This document shows positions 12,162 through 23,633 of a stretch of 64,000 nucleotides of DNA, piece after piece. The stretch is from Eulemur rufifrons (taxonomy: Eukaryota; Chordata; Mammalia; Primates; Lemuridae). The stretch lies in the NCBI RefSeq assembly GCF_041146395.1, contig NC_090997.1:31785501-31849500 (forward strand), given 5' to 3'. Positions within the stretch are counted from its first letter, which is position 1. Each line of letters starts with the position of its first letter. The position numbers and the translations under genes were made by a program. The notes under the pieces are model-generated. The model was not told where the DNA came from, searched no databases, and saw nothing but the letters and a program-made list of their open reading frames with translations.

Positions 12162-14496
12162 CTTCCCTGAGTGCACTCTCTGTAACCATGGGGTTCAGCT
12201 GAGCCAAGAATTGTCATTTGTAGATTTATCATTAGTTACAACCTACAGATCAGAGGGAAACCTTGATATCACACATTTGAGTTGAAAGTGAAGGCTACAA
12301 TCACCCCAAAACAAAACCTACAGATCCTTTATTTTGCCTTTTGCAGGGTCGTCCAGAATGTCCCCAGCTATTTGGATTTTGCACATGTTCTTGGCCTCTA
12401 AGTAACTTGGCAATGTATAAGCCAAGGCCATCAGCCTGGTTAAGTCCCAGAAGTATGCCTTGGAAATTGCATTTTCTCTGCTCAGGAAGCATTGTTATTC
12501 TACCAACACTTTTAAAGAGAGCGAATGTTATCACTTAATTACAGTAAATGAAAACTCAGAACATTGATAGGTGCGGACTGCCTGTGAGGTCTGCATAAGC
12601 CAACTTTCCTCCTGATTTCGGTGGCATATTGAGAAATTCTTGCGGTCAGACAAGAGGATGGAGGCATAGTTGTTCCCAAGGTAGGGTTTTTATTGGTGAT
12701 GATATTTTGCGGACACCACTGGATACAAGTAATTTGTCTCATGCATACCCCTCCTTGCTAGTTCTCATGCCCCCGTGGCTTTTGTCATCTTGTGCTGGGT
12801 CATTGATGCTGTTTCTGTGGGTGGCAAGGCACTCTAAAGATTCCCGCTGTTCCTTATATTGCAGGAAGCTGACAAATACTATTTTTCCTTTTGCAGGACA
12901 TACTGGGGAGAGATGAGTATGAAACATTTTATGGGTGGATAAGCAGAATGGCAGCATTAGGGAAGGAATCATTTTTTTTCCTAAACATCATACGATGGAA
13001 ATCAGTCAAAATGTCCCACTTTATCAATAAGGCATGGGTTTTAAACCAATTAGGTTGATATCTGGGAAAATAAAGGCCTTTAAAAATTATGGTTTTCTGC
13101 CTTGGAAAATAAAGTGTTAAAAACCAACGAGCTTCATAGCATAATTTAGAAAATCTGCTTTTATGAAATGGGTTAATTATACCCATTGAATGCGTTCACT
13201 GTCACAGTCTCATCCTCCCACTCCTGTTCCAAAATGACAAGTGAAACCAGGGACTGTGCAATTTTGGAAAACAATCAGGTCACATATTGAGTATTTTGCT
13301 TATTCATACAACCATAAACTGCCTATGCTTGAGTTCCCTCAATTACACAGCTCAGTATGCAGGCCAAAAGCAGACAAGCCCAGCTCAAGTGAGCACTTTC
13401 CTGGAATACACAGGGGAACGGGTTTGAAAAATGTCCAAAGTGGCAGATGTGAAAAATTCTCATTCAAGATCCAGAAGCTGCCTTTGCTGCAATCCTTCAC
13501 CTGTTAATCGCACTGCCTCTGAACTCGTGAACCAGGGATGCTGGCTATATCTTAGACCGAGACACTTCGGAGCTATAGATCTTTCAAAGTATGGTGCAGG
13601 TATATGCATTGTGGAGGAAAACCTGGCTGAGACAAGAGAAGATCATGGATCACAGTACTACTCAGAATTTTCGGATAATCAAGAATAAGCATGCGGCTGC
13701 AGGCTTCCGATGAAACTGCCCTTACCTTTTGTAGAGGAAGTCCCCAAAAGATGTCCTTGACAAATGCTTAACCAAGTATATTGTGTCACTTAAAAAATCC
13801 TTGAGATTCCCATTATGGTGATACACAAATCTCTCCTCCACAATAGAATACAATGGCACTATTGTAGTCTTATGGGAAGGATATTTCATTCTCTCTGAGT
13901 GTGACAACTTTCCCACAACTGTTCTTCACTGCAATTTCATGCTCATGGGAGTTTCAGTCCATCAAAACTATCCCCAAGCAATATGCTCTCTTGGTTAGCT
14001 AGTCTTTTTTCCCACCTCCTTTGACCATGTTTATTTTCCTTTTCTTGAACCATCTCATAAATGCTAAACCCCTTTACCCCTCATTTGGACTTATTGGAAC
14101 CTCAAGGGTTACTTAAGATGGTGATCAAGATTGCTGACTTCCTTCTTTTCCTTCTTAGACTAACTTTGCTTGTTTCTTTCTCCTTCTCTCTCTCTAATCT
14201 AAGCCCTCCATGATTTTAAATTTCTCTCTATCTCCATGTTGTTCCTCTCTCTTATCCTTACCCTCTTCCCATTGTGGTCACTTTCCTTTTCATGCCTTCT
14301 TGCATCCAAGTCTTTGAAAATGCATATTTACACCATGTGTCAGACCTCTCTTTGCTTGGCCTTTATTGATTCTGTATCTCATTAAGGAATCCCGTGATCT
14401 TTTGCTACAGAATGCTCTTGATTTTTTTTAACCAGCTTTAAGATAACTGATATTTTATTTTCCTATAATCCTTCTCATTGTGAGGCAGTTTAAGGG

Positions 14497-14690
14497 ACAG
14501 AGTTAAATCAACCTGGTGGGGGCAGACAGAGCTGGGCTGAAACCTAGTTCTTGTCCACTAGTTGTATGAGATTGGGTAAGATATTTAACCTTTTGTTATG
14601 TGTGAAATAAGGATAACACCGCCTCATTGGATCATTGTAAGAGTTGAACACAATAATATATTTACCTGTCACACAGTTATTACTTTCAAA
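14497..14690 (+). mobile_element. MIR SINE, sense
   Basis: Follows MIR from 'agagctgggctgaaacctag' through 'gagattgggtaagatattta' to 'gatcattgtaagagttgaac'. Diverged but in correct order. Confidence 0.6.
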
Positions 14691-15941
14691 GAATAACTAT
14701 TACTCATTAATATTACTGTTATAAACATCCCCATTTTATCATTCTTTGCCATCTTCTTATCATTATTGTTTTTCTTTCCCAGGATTTAGGACCTAGCATT
14801 TCCAAGGCAAAAAGATTGATACTTTCTCTAATTCTTTATTATCATCCACATGTAACTTTTTCTTTTATCTGTTTGCTCACCTCCCTTCTATTTTCTTCTG
14901 TCCAAGTCTTTATAAAGAAACTTCACCCACTAAGAATGTTGGCCAAAATATATGCATTGACATATTTATCATCTGGCAAAACTCGTTAGATTGAGTTTTC
15001 AGTGTGAAACCATCTATGTAAACATGAGAGCGCTTCAAATTTCATGACTGTGTTTTTGTGTTTTGGCCAACGAATGACAGATATCCTTCTAATTGCACTG
15101 AAACCTGAATTTTCCATGAGCGTGTTCCCATTTGAGTTCCCACTGCTTACAATGGACTTTAACCCTAAGCCTTGGCTCAAAAGAAGTAACTTCACTTCTC
15201 AGAGCCTCATGCCGGGAAGTGAGAGCCTTGGACCCAGTGGTGGTATAGTCTGCAGGCTCCTCAGCCTCCCGCTCCTTTCTTGGCGCTATCTTCTCCAATC
15301 CCTACTCCTCACGTGCCAACCTTTGTTCTTCTCCTTTCCTGTCCCACCCTCCTTGCTCTTGGGAAATATTTAATGAACAATACAATGAATAATATATTCA
15401 GAGTGGGAATGACTTTGGACTTGGTTCTACCATTTGTTTATTGTGTGCTTTGGGGGAAAAAAATCTCTTGGTTTTCCCATCTATCCAATGGAGAATATAT
15501 TAGTGCCCACTTCACTTAGTTATCATGAGAATTGAATAAGATAATATGTGTTACTATCCCATTACCCTTCCTTCCAAGAAAATATAAGTGAAAATACTTT
15601 TAGAATTATCCTGAGCTGTGTAAATGTGAAGCATTAGTATTACATCTTTGAGGAACATTTGTATTTGAGCTGGTGATAAAACCTAACACCAGATAAATAA
15701 GACTATCTTTAGAACATTTTAAACATAAACCAGAGAGTGAGTGAGATATTTCAGGGAAAAAGAGCTCCTCCCAGGAACCTAAACATCTTACTTAACGTGT
15801 GCAATCTTGCCCTTTGTTCCCTAGGTTGGCCCAAATATGAAAGCTTGAGATCTCTATGTTGAAATGTAAACATAATATAAATGCTTAGTGAATCTTCTCC
15901 TGGCTTCAGGAATCATATTTTGTAGGTTAAAAGTTTACAGT

Positions 15942-15966
15942 AATTTTTTTTTTTTTTTTTTTTTTT
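15942..15966. repeat. Poly(T) tract
   Basis: A run of about 25 T residues. No retroelement body is evident on either side, so it may be an expanded mononucleotide tract. The tract is prone to length errors. Confidence 0.8.
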
Positions 15967-17451
15967 GGTGAGAAGGAAGTGTTGGCATTTCCTTGGTCAC
16001 TAAAAATTTGTAGCAGAAACATTCTCAGAAAAATAATACATTATATAATTACAACTGTCCAACATAATTAAATCCCAAAAGACACTGAAAAAATCATTTA
16101 TAATAATATTAAGACAAATAAAAGGATTGATTTTTTATAAAAGGAATTGATTTCTCAAATATTTTCTATCTAAAAAGCATTATTGATTTTTTTTTTCTCA
16201 GAGTTACGGTATAACTTTTTATGTCGTAATTCTGGTCAAAAATCCATCCGTGAGCTCTTTTCTACTTAGCTAGAGCTTATGATAGCTTTTCTTTGAATTA
16301 ACTAGCCAGATTCTTAGATTAATCTATTTCTGTCAGCCCTGTCTTCTGTAAATTTAAAAGCAGCAAGCCCTTTGCTCTGTATGATACCATTTCTAACTAA
16401 AACCAAAACTAACACGCAAAAAATAGACTATATCTAAAGACTTTTTTCTTGTAAAAGCAATGATTCTATTGAATTCAGCAAACATTTAGTGTTGGGGCAT
16501 GGGGAGAGTTGGGAAGTTACTACATAACACAGCCTGGTAAATTTGAAAGGATTGAAACTCCTTGCCCTCAAGAAGTTTTCATTTCAATGAGGAATCCAGG
16601 CATGTACACAAGCCACTAATATCAGTGCAAATGTGCTTTATTGAGTTATGTACGATGTGCTATATATGGAAACATAAAGGAGAGAAAACCTCATTTGATA
16701 TTAGCTTTTCCAACCATTATTGTTGCTCCATCTCACCATTCCTATGTCTGAGTTTAGGCTTCCTAATGATTTTTTTTTAAATACCAAGGGGAAAATAATT
16801 ACTGATCTCTGCTTTTTCTGCAAGCCACTAGAACATTGAAACTGTGTCTTGAAAATTAGCCCAAAGGACTTTGCAGTAACAAACTTTCTATCTGTTCTTA
16901 CAGCAAAGCTATTTTTGAGCATTCTTTTAAGAGAGTTGGTTAGTACAACTTCCTTCACAGAGGTTTTTGGTATTTCAAAGGTTGTTCCTGAAGTTAATTG
17001 AAAACTCACTGGGCCATAGGCAGTTGTGTGTCACCTGAAAATATGTATTTGTGAATCCTGAAAGGAGCTTCTAATAGGAGATTGAAGAGCTGTGGTGCAT
17101 AAGTGGCACCCAGGTGGCTGAAGGAGACTCAATTGACAGAGTTATAAAGAACTACAGGGGACTTTTAGAGAAAGGGGAGAAAGGAAAATAGTTCAGGAGT
17201 GACAATCAGAGGGGGAGCAGAGGAGTTGACTGAGAAGCTGTGGATACCTTGAGTCACAATGTGCAGGGTATGCTAAAGCTGAATCCAAAACCTCAAGCCC
17301 TGACTTGCATATAGAGTGTATGGCAAAGAACAGTAAGGCAAAAATATGGTTCTTTGAGCTAAGCACACAAGGTGTATTGGCTGAAGAGTAAAAGTGCAGC
17401 TAAGACCAAGACTAAAGAAGTACAATTTTTAACAGAATAACTCTGCCCATC

Positions 17452-18590
17452 ATTTTTTTATTTTTTATTTTTTTTTTATTTCAGAATATTATAGGGGTAC
17501 AAACGTTTTGGTTACATAAATTATTTTTGTACTGTTTGAGTCAAAGTTATAAGTGTGCCCATCACCCAGACAGTGTGCATTACACCCATTAGGCGTGAAT
17601 TTACCCATCCCCTCCTTCCCCCACCACCTGCTTGATGACTGATGAATGTTACTTCCATATGTGCACATAAGTGTTGATCAATTAGTTCCAATTTAATGGT
17701 GAGTACACGTGGTGCTTGTTTTCCATTTTTTTGATACTTCACTTAGAAGAATGGTCTCTAGTTCCATGTAGGTTAATACAATACATTTTTTATGGCTGAG
17801 TAGTACTCCATGGTGTACATATACCACATTCTGTTAATACACTCATGTATTGATGGGTACTTGGGTTTTTTCCACGTCTTTGCAATTGTGAATTGTGCTG
17901 CTGTAAGCATTTGAGTGCAGGTGTTGTTTGCATAGAATGGCTTTTTTTCCTTTGAGTAAATGCCCAATAGTGGGATTGCTGGATCAAATAGTAGTTCTAC
18001 TTTTAGTTCTTTGGGGTATTTCCATGCTACTTTCAATAGAGGTTGTACTAGTTTGCAGTCCCACCAACAGTGTAGTTTTCTTGGCTGTGCAGAAACTTTT
18101 TAATTTGATCATGTCCCATTTATTTAATTTTGTTGTTGCCGTGATTGCTTCTGGGGTCTCCTTCATAAATTCTTTGCCTAGGCTGATGTCTGTAAGAGTT
18201 TTTCCAATATTTTCTTCTAGAATTCTTATAGGTTCATGCATTAGGCTTAAGTCTGTTATCCATCATGAGTTGATTTTTGTGAGAGGTAAGAGGTACGGAT
18301 TCTGTTTCAGTCTTCTACATGTGACTATCCAATGTTCCCAGCACCATTTATTACATAGGGACTCTTTTCTCCACTGTATGTTTTTGTCTGGTTTGTCAAA
18401 GATCAGATTGCAATATGAGGATGGTTTTATATCTGGGTTCTCTGTTCTGATCCATTGGTCTATGTCTCTGTTCTTGTGCCAGTACCATGCTGCTTTGGTT
18501 ATTATAGCCTTATAGTATAGCTTGAAGTCTGGTAAATTGATGCCTCCCAATTTGTTCTTTTTGCTTAAGATTACTTTGGCTATACAAGGT
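17452..18590 (-). mobile_element. L1 3' part, antisense (one arm of a twin-primed insertion)
   Basis: A T-rich tail at 17452 is followed by reversed L1 3' UTR and then the C-terminal ORF2 region on the - strand. Translation of the - strand gives ORF2-like text, for example [20 protein letters not shown] near 18547 and WYMYTMEYYSAIKN near 17795, broken by frameshifts. It ends at about 18590, where orientation switches. Not functional. Confidence 0.9.
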
Positions 18591-19090
18591 CAGACATAAG
18601 AAGGCAATCAAGGGTACCCAAATGGGGGCATAAGAGGTCAAACTATCACTCTTTACTGGTGATATAATCTTATATCTAGAAAAGACCAGAGATTCTGCCT
18701 AGAGACTTCTGGAATTGATAAATAAATTCAGCAAAGTCTCAGGTTACAAAATCAATGTACACAAATCAGTAGCATTCCTATACACCAACAACAGTCAAGC
18801 TGAGAACCAAATCAAAGACTCAAAACTTTTCACAATGGCAACAAAGAAAATGAAATACCTAAGAGCATATTTAACTAAGGAGGTGAAAGACCTCTATATG
18901 GAAAACTACAAAACACTGAGGAAGGAAATAGCAGAGGACATAAACAGATGGAAAAACATACCATGCTCATGGGTCGGCGGAATCAACATTGTTAAAATGT
19001 CCATACTACCCAAAGTGATCTACAGATTCAGTGCAATCCCTATTAAATTTCCAACATCATTTTTCACAGATCTAGAAAAATAATAATTCT
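18591..19090 (+). mobile_element. L1 ORF2 internal part, sense (inverted arm)
   Basis: The + strand reads ORF2 text lying immediately upstream, in an intact L1, of the segment in the - strand arm: [24 protein letters not shown] and [19 protein letters not shown] up to 19083. Two in-frame stops occur upstream of 18715, and the catalytic Asp-Asp motif of the reverse transcriptase is degenerate. Together with 17452-18590 this makes a head-to-head inversion, the signature of twin priming. Confidence 0.88.
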
Positions 19091-21299
19091 TCCTATCTTT
19101 TAAACTTTGAGAATGTGTGCCAAAACTGACATCTACTAAAAGATAATAATGCAAACAGCTCATTTTTACACTATGCATCTGATAACTCTAGTGATAGACA
19201 TTCATGGTATTTCTCTGTTTTCTACCTCCAGCAAGAGTTTAGCCAAAAACTTTTAAAATCCTACTACAACTATTGCTGAAAGAATATACTTTCCAAATTG
19301 CAAATAGCTTTAATTCACTTCATCACACCAGGTATGGTTCTTTGCACTAGGAAACAACATCAGGATCTCTGCCCATACTAGGTTTACAGACCTCTGAGAT
19401 AATTACACATCAGTATGGTTGAGTTCTGAACAGGTGTGTCTCCTTGGAGTTCATTAGCATTTTTGTTAATAAGATGCTCTATAATTGTGTAATCATCACA
19501 TTAACCCAGATGTCCTATATCTCCCAATCTAATACAAATAGAATTAAGCAGAGCTCCATAGAAGATAGACATTGTGTAGCTATGATTTGTATACAGCCAT
19601 GCTGTCGGTCCCTGTCATGAACAAGATACTGGGACATTTTTCCTTTCCATAAACCCTCAACCAATTTTCCTAGGAGAGCTACCAAGAGCATTAGCCAAGG
19701 CTGACATGCCCTCTGTAGTTGGCATCTCTCTCCACTGGGCCCAGGTCTTTTCAATGGGTCCTTATAAATGCAAACCTCAGAGAAAGTGACCTCTCAAGTG
19801 CCCTGTTGCATCTATTAATACTAACACCATGTGATGCTGGGAGATCTGTCACTTACCGCAGGTCTTTAACTTCTTCCTCAGAGTTGATTAATAATCTACA
19901 AGAATGACATCTCTTACTAAACTTGGAAATAAACAACTCCTTCATCTTCTCCAGCCATGTTTCAGACCAGAATAGAAGATAGAATAATAGCACATCTCTT
20001 GAGGTTGTGGCGTTAGGACAGCCACCAATTCTAAGACCACAGGGTCTGTATAGTTTTTCTAACTGTAAACAGAGAGTTGCTCTTGCCATTTATATGCATA
20101 GAGTTTATTTATGGTCACTACCCTATTCTTTGATTGAGATTGTTTCCGTCTGACAGTTTCAGAACATCCACCAAGTGAGCCACTGCTACACTGCACTGCA
20201 GTGCAGTCAGTGTAGAGGTAGACTCCAGAAGACCCTACTGGTGTTTCCTTTTAGTCTCTGCAAGTTTCCTTTAACCCTTCTAGGAGGGTTTGTATAAAGT
20301 ATTGCTTGCAGAGTAGATTGTTAGCTGTAAATCTCTGTTGCATTAAACTTGGAATCTGTAGTACCCAAAGTATCCCAGTGACTAAAAGAATGATAAAGAA
20401 AATGTCATCTTAAATGCTCAACATGAGATTAAGTAGTAGGGCCTAAAACTTCAGATCAAATCCATTTGGAGCACTGCTTTGTGGATATGACATTTTATGG
20501 CAACAACAGAATATATGAAAATGTAGGAGTAACATTTATGAGTTTATTAATCTTGTGGATATCTGAATAATATTTTTCAAATTTTCTATCGGCTCATGGC
20601 TCTTTTCAGTGAGTTGTGCTCTTGCCTTTATTTTTAGCGGGAGCAGCTGCACTGAGCCACCCATATTCTCTCACCCAAGCCCCAGTGGTAAGCACAACAG
20701 GATCAGCATCCTGGATGAGGAATATATACTGTGTTTATGAAATGCAGTTGTCTTCTATGGACAGATAACCAGTCTGTAAAGAGTCATACTCAATTCTCAC
20801 CAATTCTTTAAAAATTATCACCATTCTATTATTTTTACTATCCTCAGCCATACTGCAACCTGTTCTGTGTCATGCAACTCCTACCACATTCTTTGCTCTC
20901 CTGTTTCTTTTCCTTACTGCCTCCCACAGCTCCTCCTGAAGGCCTTACCCACCTGCTCTCCCAACCTCTATAGACAAAGATAGGATGCATTTTGAGTACA
21001 GTGGTGGATTGGTGGATTGAGAGGCATATTATGGAATATTCAGGCATAAGTTGAGAGCATGTCATGAGTTGAGAGCATGTATGAAGATAGATGGGAGATG
21101 CAAACAGAAGTTGAAGGGGCTTTTGTTGACTGCCCATTAGGGATACATCTAAAAGCAGAGCTTTTATCTCCTCACCTCCTATACTAAGGACAGTGCAATG
21201 CTCATCAGAAGTACTAAGTACAATTTTTGTTGATTTTTTTTTTCAATTTCAGTAAGGGGAGTAGAACATGTAAGAGTGATCACCTAGCATTCTCTCAGG

Positions 21300-21395
21300 C
21301 ACACATTAATTGTGCATGATAAAAAAAATTACTACCATGATAAATGCACACATTAATTGTGCATGATAAAAAAAATTACACACCATGATAAAAAA
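21300..21395. repeat. 47-nt tandem duplication plus A-tracts
   Basis: CACACATTAATTGTGCATGA followed by an A-rich tract and 'ccatgataaa' occurs at 21300-21346 and again at 21347-21395. The copies differ mainly by 'actacc' versus 'acacacc' and by A-run length. Confidence 0.85.
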
Positions 21396-21449
21396 AAAAA
21401 TTACTACAAAAGTGATGTTAGGCTGAGAGTCTGCCTTTAAATTAAGAGA

Positions 21450-21690
21450 GTAGAGTAGATGAGAGCTGACTTTGGGCCCAATGCCGATGTTAAATATTGG
21501 GCCTGTTACTTACCAGTGGTGTGACCTTGGGCCAATAAACAATTTCCAACCCTCATTTTCTTCATCTTTGAATCAGAAACAGTGATGGAACATTGCTCAT
21601 GGTGTCATGGTAGGAATTAAATTAGTTAACTCCTGCTATACTGCCTGGCACACAATAAGCACTACATAAATGTTTGCTATTATTATTTGA
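21450..21690 (+). mobile_element. MIR SINE, sense
   Basis: The MIR core 'ttaccagtggtgtgaccttg' is clear, with 'cctggcacacaataagcact' in the 3' part. Orientation is the same as the gene. Confidence 0.75.
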
Positions 21691-22941
21691 TTGATTCTGC
21701 TGCTCTATTTGACGTTGTTCTATTATATTTGGGAGCCCGATAACTACTACTCTCACTTTTAATGTGAATTAATGTGTATTAAGCTAAATTTACCCACCCC
21801 ATCACTATTCTCTGATCTATTTGGCCTTATCAACACAGATTCACTGAACGCCTGCTATGCATATACCTCTAAGCTACCTGTTGATGCTACTACATATGGT
21901 GTGTAAAATTCTTCCTTTTCTCATTATATGTTTGCAGAAGGATCAATATGTGTAGAAGCTCACACCACCTGAGTTTCAAGAAGGAGTTCTTAACTTGCAT
22001 GTTCTTAGCTTGAGACTTTGTGCAACAACCCCCAGTTCGATGGTTGCTTTCCTCATTACTTCACCTAACTGACCTAGAATATTTTACAAAAAAAGTGGCT
22101 GATGGGAAACGAACATAAGTATATAATGCCATGAGAATTCTGACATTAGCTCTGTTTTTATTTCAGCAAGGTAACAGCATCGTCTGTCTTTCCAATCATA
22201 GTCAGCTCCATTACTCATGAGACCCATTATTTTCTCAAGAATTACACCAACCTGCTTCCAGGCATTCATCACCACATCCTGTGCCCTTTATGTTTAGTGG
22301 CACAATGCAAAGGCTTCCTATTAGAAGATGTCTTCAGTCACAAGCCATTCATGAGAAACACCTGGCATAAATATTAACCAACATTTATCTTTTTATATAA
22401 CTAAGGTGCTACCTGCATCAGTGACTGCAGCTAGAGATTGGTCCTTCAAATTTTTCTTTGCTTTTCAAAGCTTTCATTCCCTTTTTAAAAAATAATCTTT
22501 GTGTAATGGTGCTGTTTGAGTTGCTCAATTGTCCTCTTTCTGTGTCTTACCTTCCAAGGTAAAGTGTTATGAATTTTGCCTCCATAACATTTTCTCTCCT
22601 CCACCCTTCTCTTCCTCTCCTTCTAGAAGCTTTAGGGAAGGACTTATGTCTTTATTTCTTTCCTATCTACCCCAAGTTCAGCATCTGCTTAGTAAATATT
22701 CCCAGGTCAACTAAAGATGACCAATATTTAAATGTCTTAAGTCTGAGGTTTTATAGCAGAATGTACTGCCCATTTTCATACCTTTACTCAAAAGAGTAAA
22801 GCAATAGAAAAAAAATATTTCCCCCATATTTTCTAAGTTAATAACATGTGGGGGCATACATTTCTATAATACATTGATAAAAGCCCTGTGAGAAGTGCCA
22901 AAAATAAACTGAAGCTACAACCTCTTCTCTAGAAGAGTCTT

Positions 22942-23273
22942 TTTTTTTTTTTTTTTGGTTGAGACAGAGTCTCACTTTGTTGCCCAGGCTAGAGTGAGTG
23001 CCGTGGCGTCAGCTTAGCTCACAGCAACCTCAGACTCCTCGGCTTAAGCGATCCTACTGCCTCAGCCTCCCGAGTAGCTGGGACTACAGGCATGCGCCAC
23101 TATGCCCGGCTAAGTTTTTCTATATAGATTTTTAGGTGTCCATATAATGTCTTTCTATTTTTAGTAGAGACGGGGTCTCGCTCAGGCTGGTCTCGAACTC
23201 CTGACCTTGAGCAATCCACCCGCCTCGGCCTCCCAGAGTGCTAGGATTACAGGCGTGAGCCACCGCGCCCGGC
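22942..23273 (-). mobile_element. Full-length strepsirrhine-type Alu, antisense
   Basis: It starts with poly(T) and 'gagacagagtctcactttgt' and ends with 'caccgcgcccggcc'. Both arms are present. The right arm carries a spacer like 'ctatatagatttttaggtgt' before 'tagtagagacggggtctcgc', as in lemur and galago Alus. The direct repeat CTCTAGAAGAGTCTT at 22927-22941 and 23274-23288 is a target-site duplication. It lies about 300 nt upstream of exon B. Confidence 0.95.
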
Positions 23274-23579
23274 CTCTAGAAGAGTCTTATGGGCACAATT
23301 CCATTTAATAAAGAATATGCTGATGGTTGACCTTCTAGCAAAATGTAACATGGTTCCACTTAGGATCTCTCTTGAATTTATGAAGGATTTAACCTAGAAA
23401 AACCTTTAGAAACCTGATGATAAATTAATGTTCATGTAATTCTTTATTAGAATATTTGACTAAACAGAGTCTTCCTTTTTCTTAACTATGTGATTTCAAG
23501 AGTTCTTAGGTATATTATTTAAATACACATTGTTTTGGTAAATGTTTACATGTTTGTCTTTGATTTGTTTATAATACAG

Positions 23580-23633
23580 GGACCTCCTGGAATGCAAGGA
23601 ATACAACAGAGTCTTGGTGGATATTATAACAAG
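23580..23633 (+). CDS. COL19A1: COL19A1 exon B: last COL5 triplets and start of NC5 (18 aa)
   Basis: A 54-nt exon reading GPPGMQGIQQSLGGYYNK. The acceptor is ATACAG and the donor GTATGG at 23634. The first nine residues are Gly-X-Y; from QSLGGYYNK on, the pattern breaks, marking the non-collagenous NC5 hinge. By recall, the human peptide is nearly the same, with I, H and T at three places. The NC segments interrupt the triple helix and give flexibility. Confidence 0.93.

Larger units (their letters stand above)
1888..23579 (+). other. COL19A1: 21.7-kb intron between exons A and B
   Basis: By far the longest intron in the window. It contains L2 pieces (about 2690-3460, 4872-5370, 8855-9470), an L1 3' end (9769-10339), an L1 with twin-priming inversion (17452-19090), MIR copies, a 47-nt tandem duplication at 21300 and an Alu at 22942. 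Stretches such as 10600-12100, 12200-14400, 15200-17400 and 19100-21250 show no gene, RNA or repeat that I can identify. Scattered short open frames there lack splice context and family resemblance. Confidence 0.85.

Noticed and set aside
17928..18515. 195-codon open frame on the + strand
   Set aside because: It is the antisense shadow of the L1 ORF2 arm; the real L1 text is on the - strand.
17441..19376. CTCTGCCCAT at 17441-17450 and 19367-19376 as target-site duplication of the inverted L1
   Set aside because: The right copy lies about 280 nt beyond recognisable L1 text, and a 10-nt match over that distance is likely by chance.
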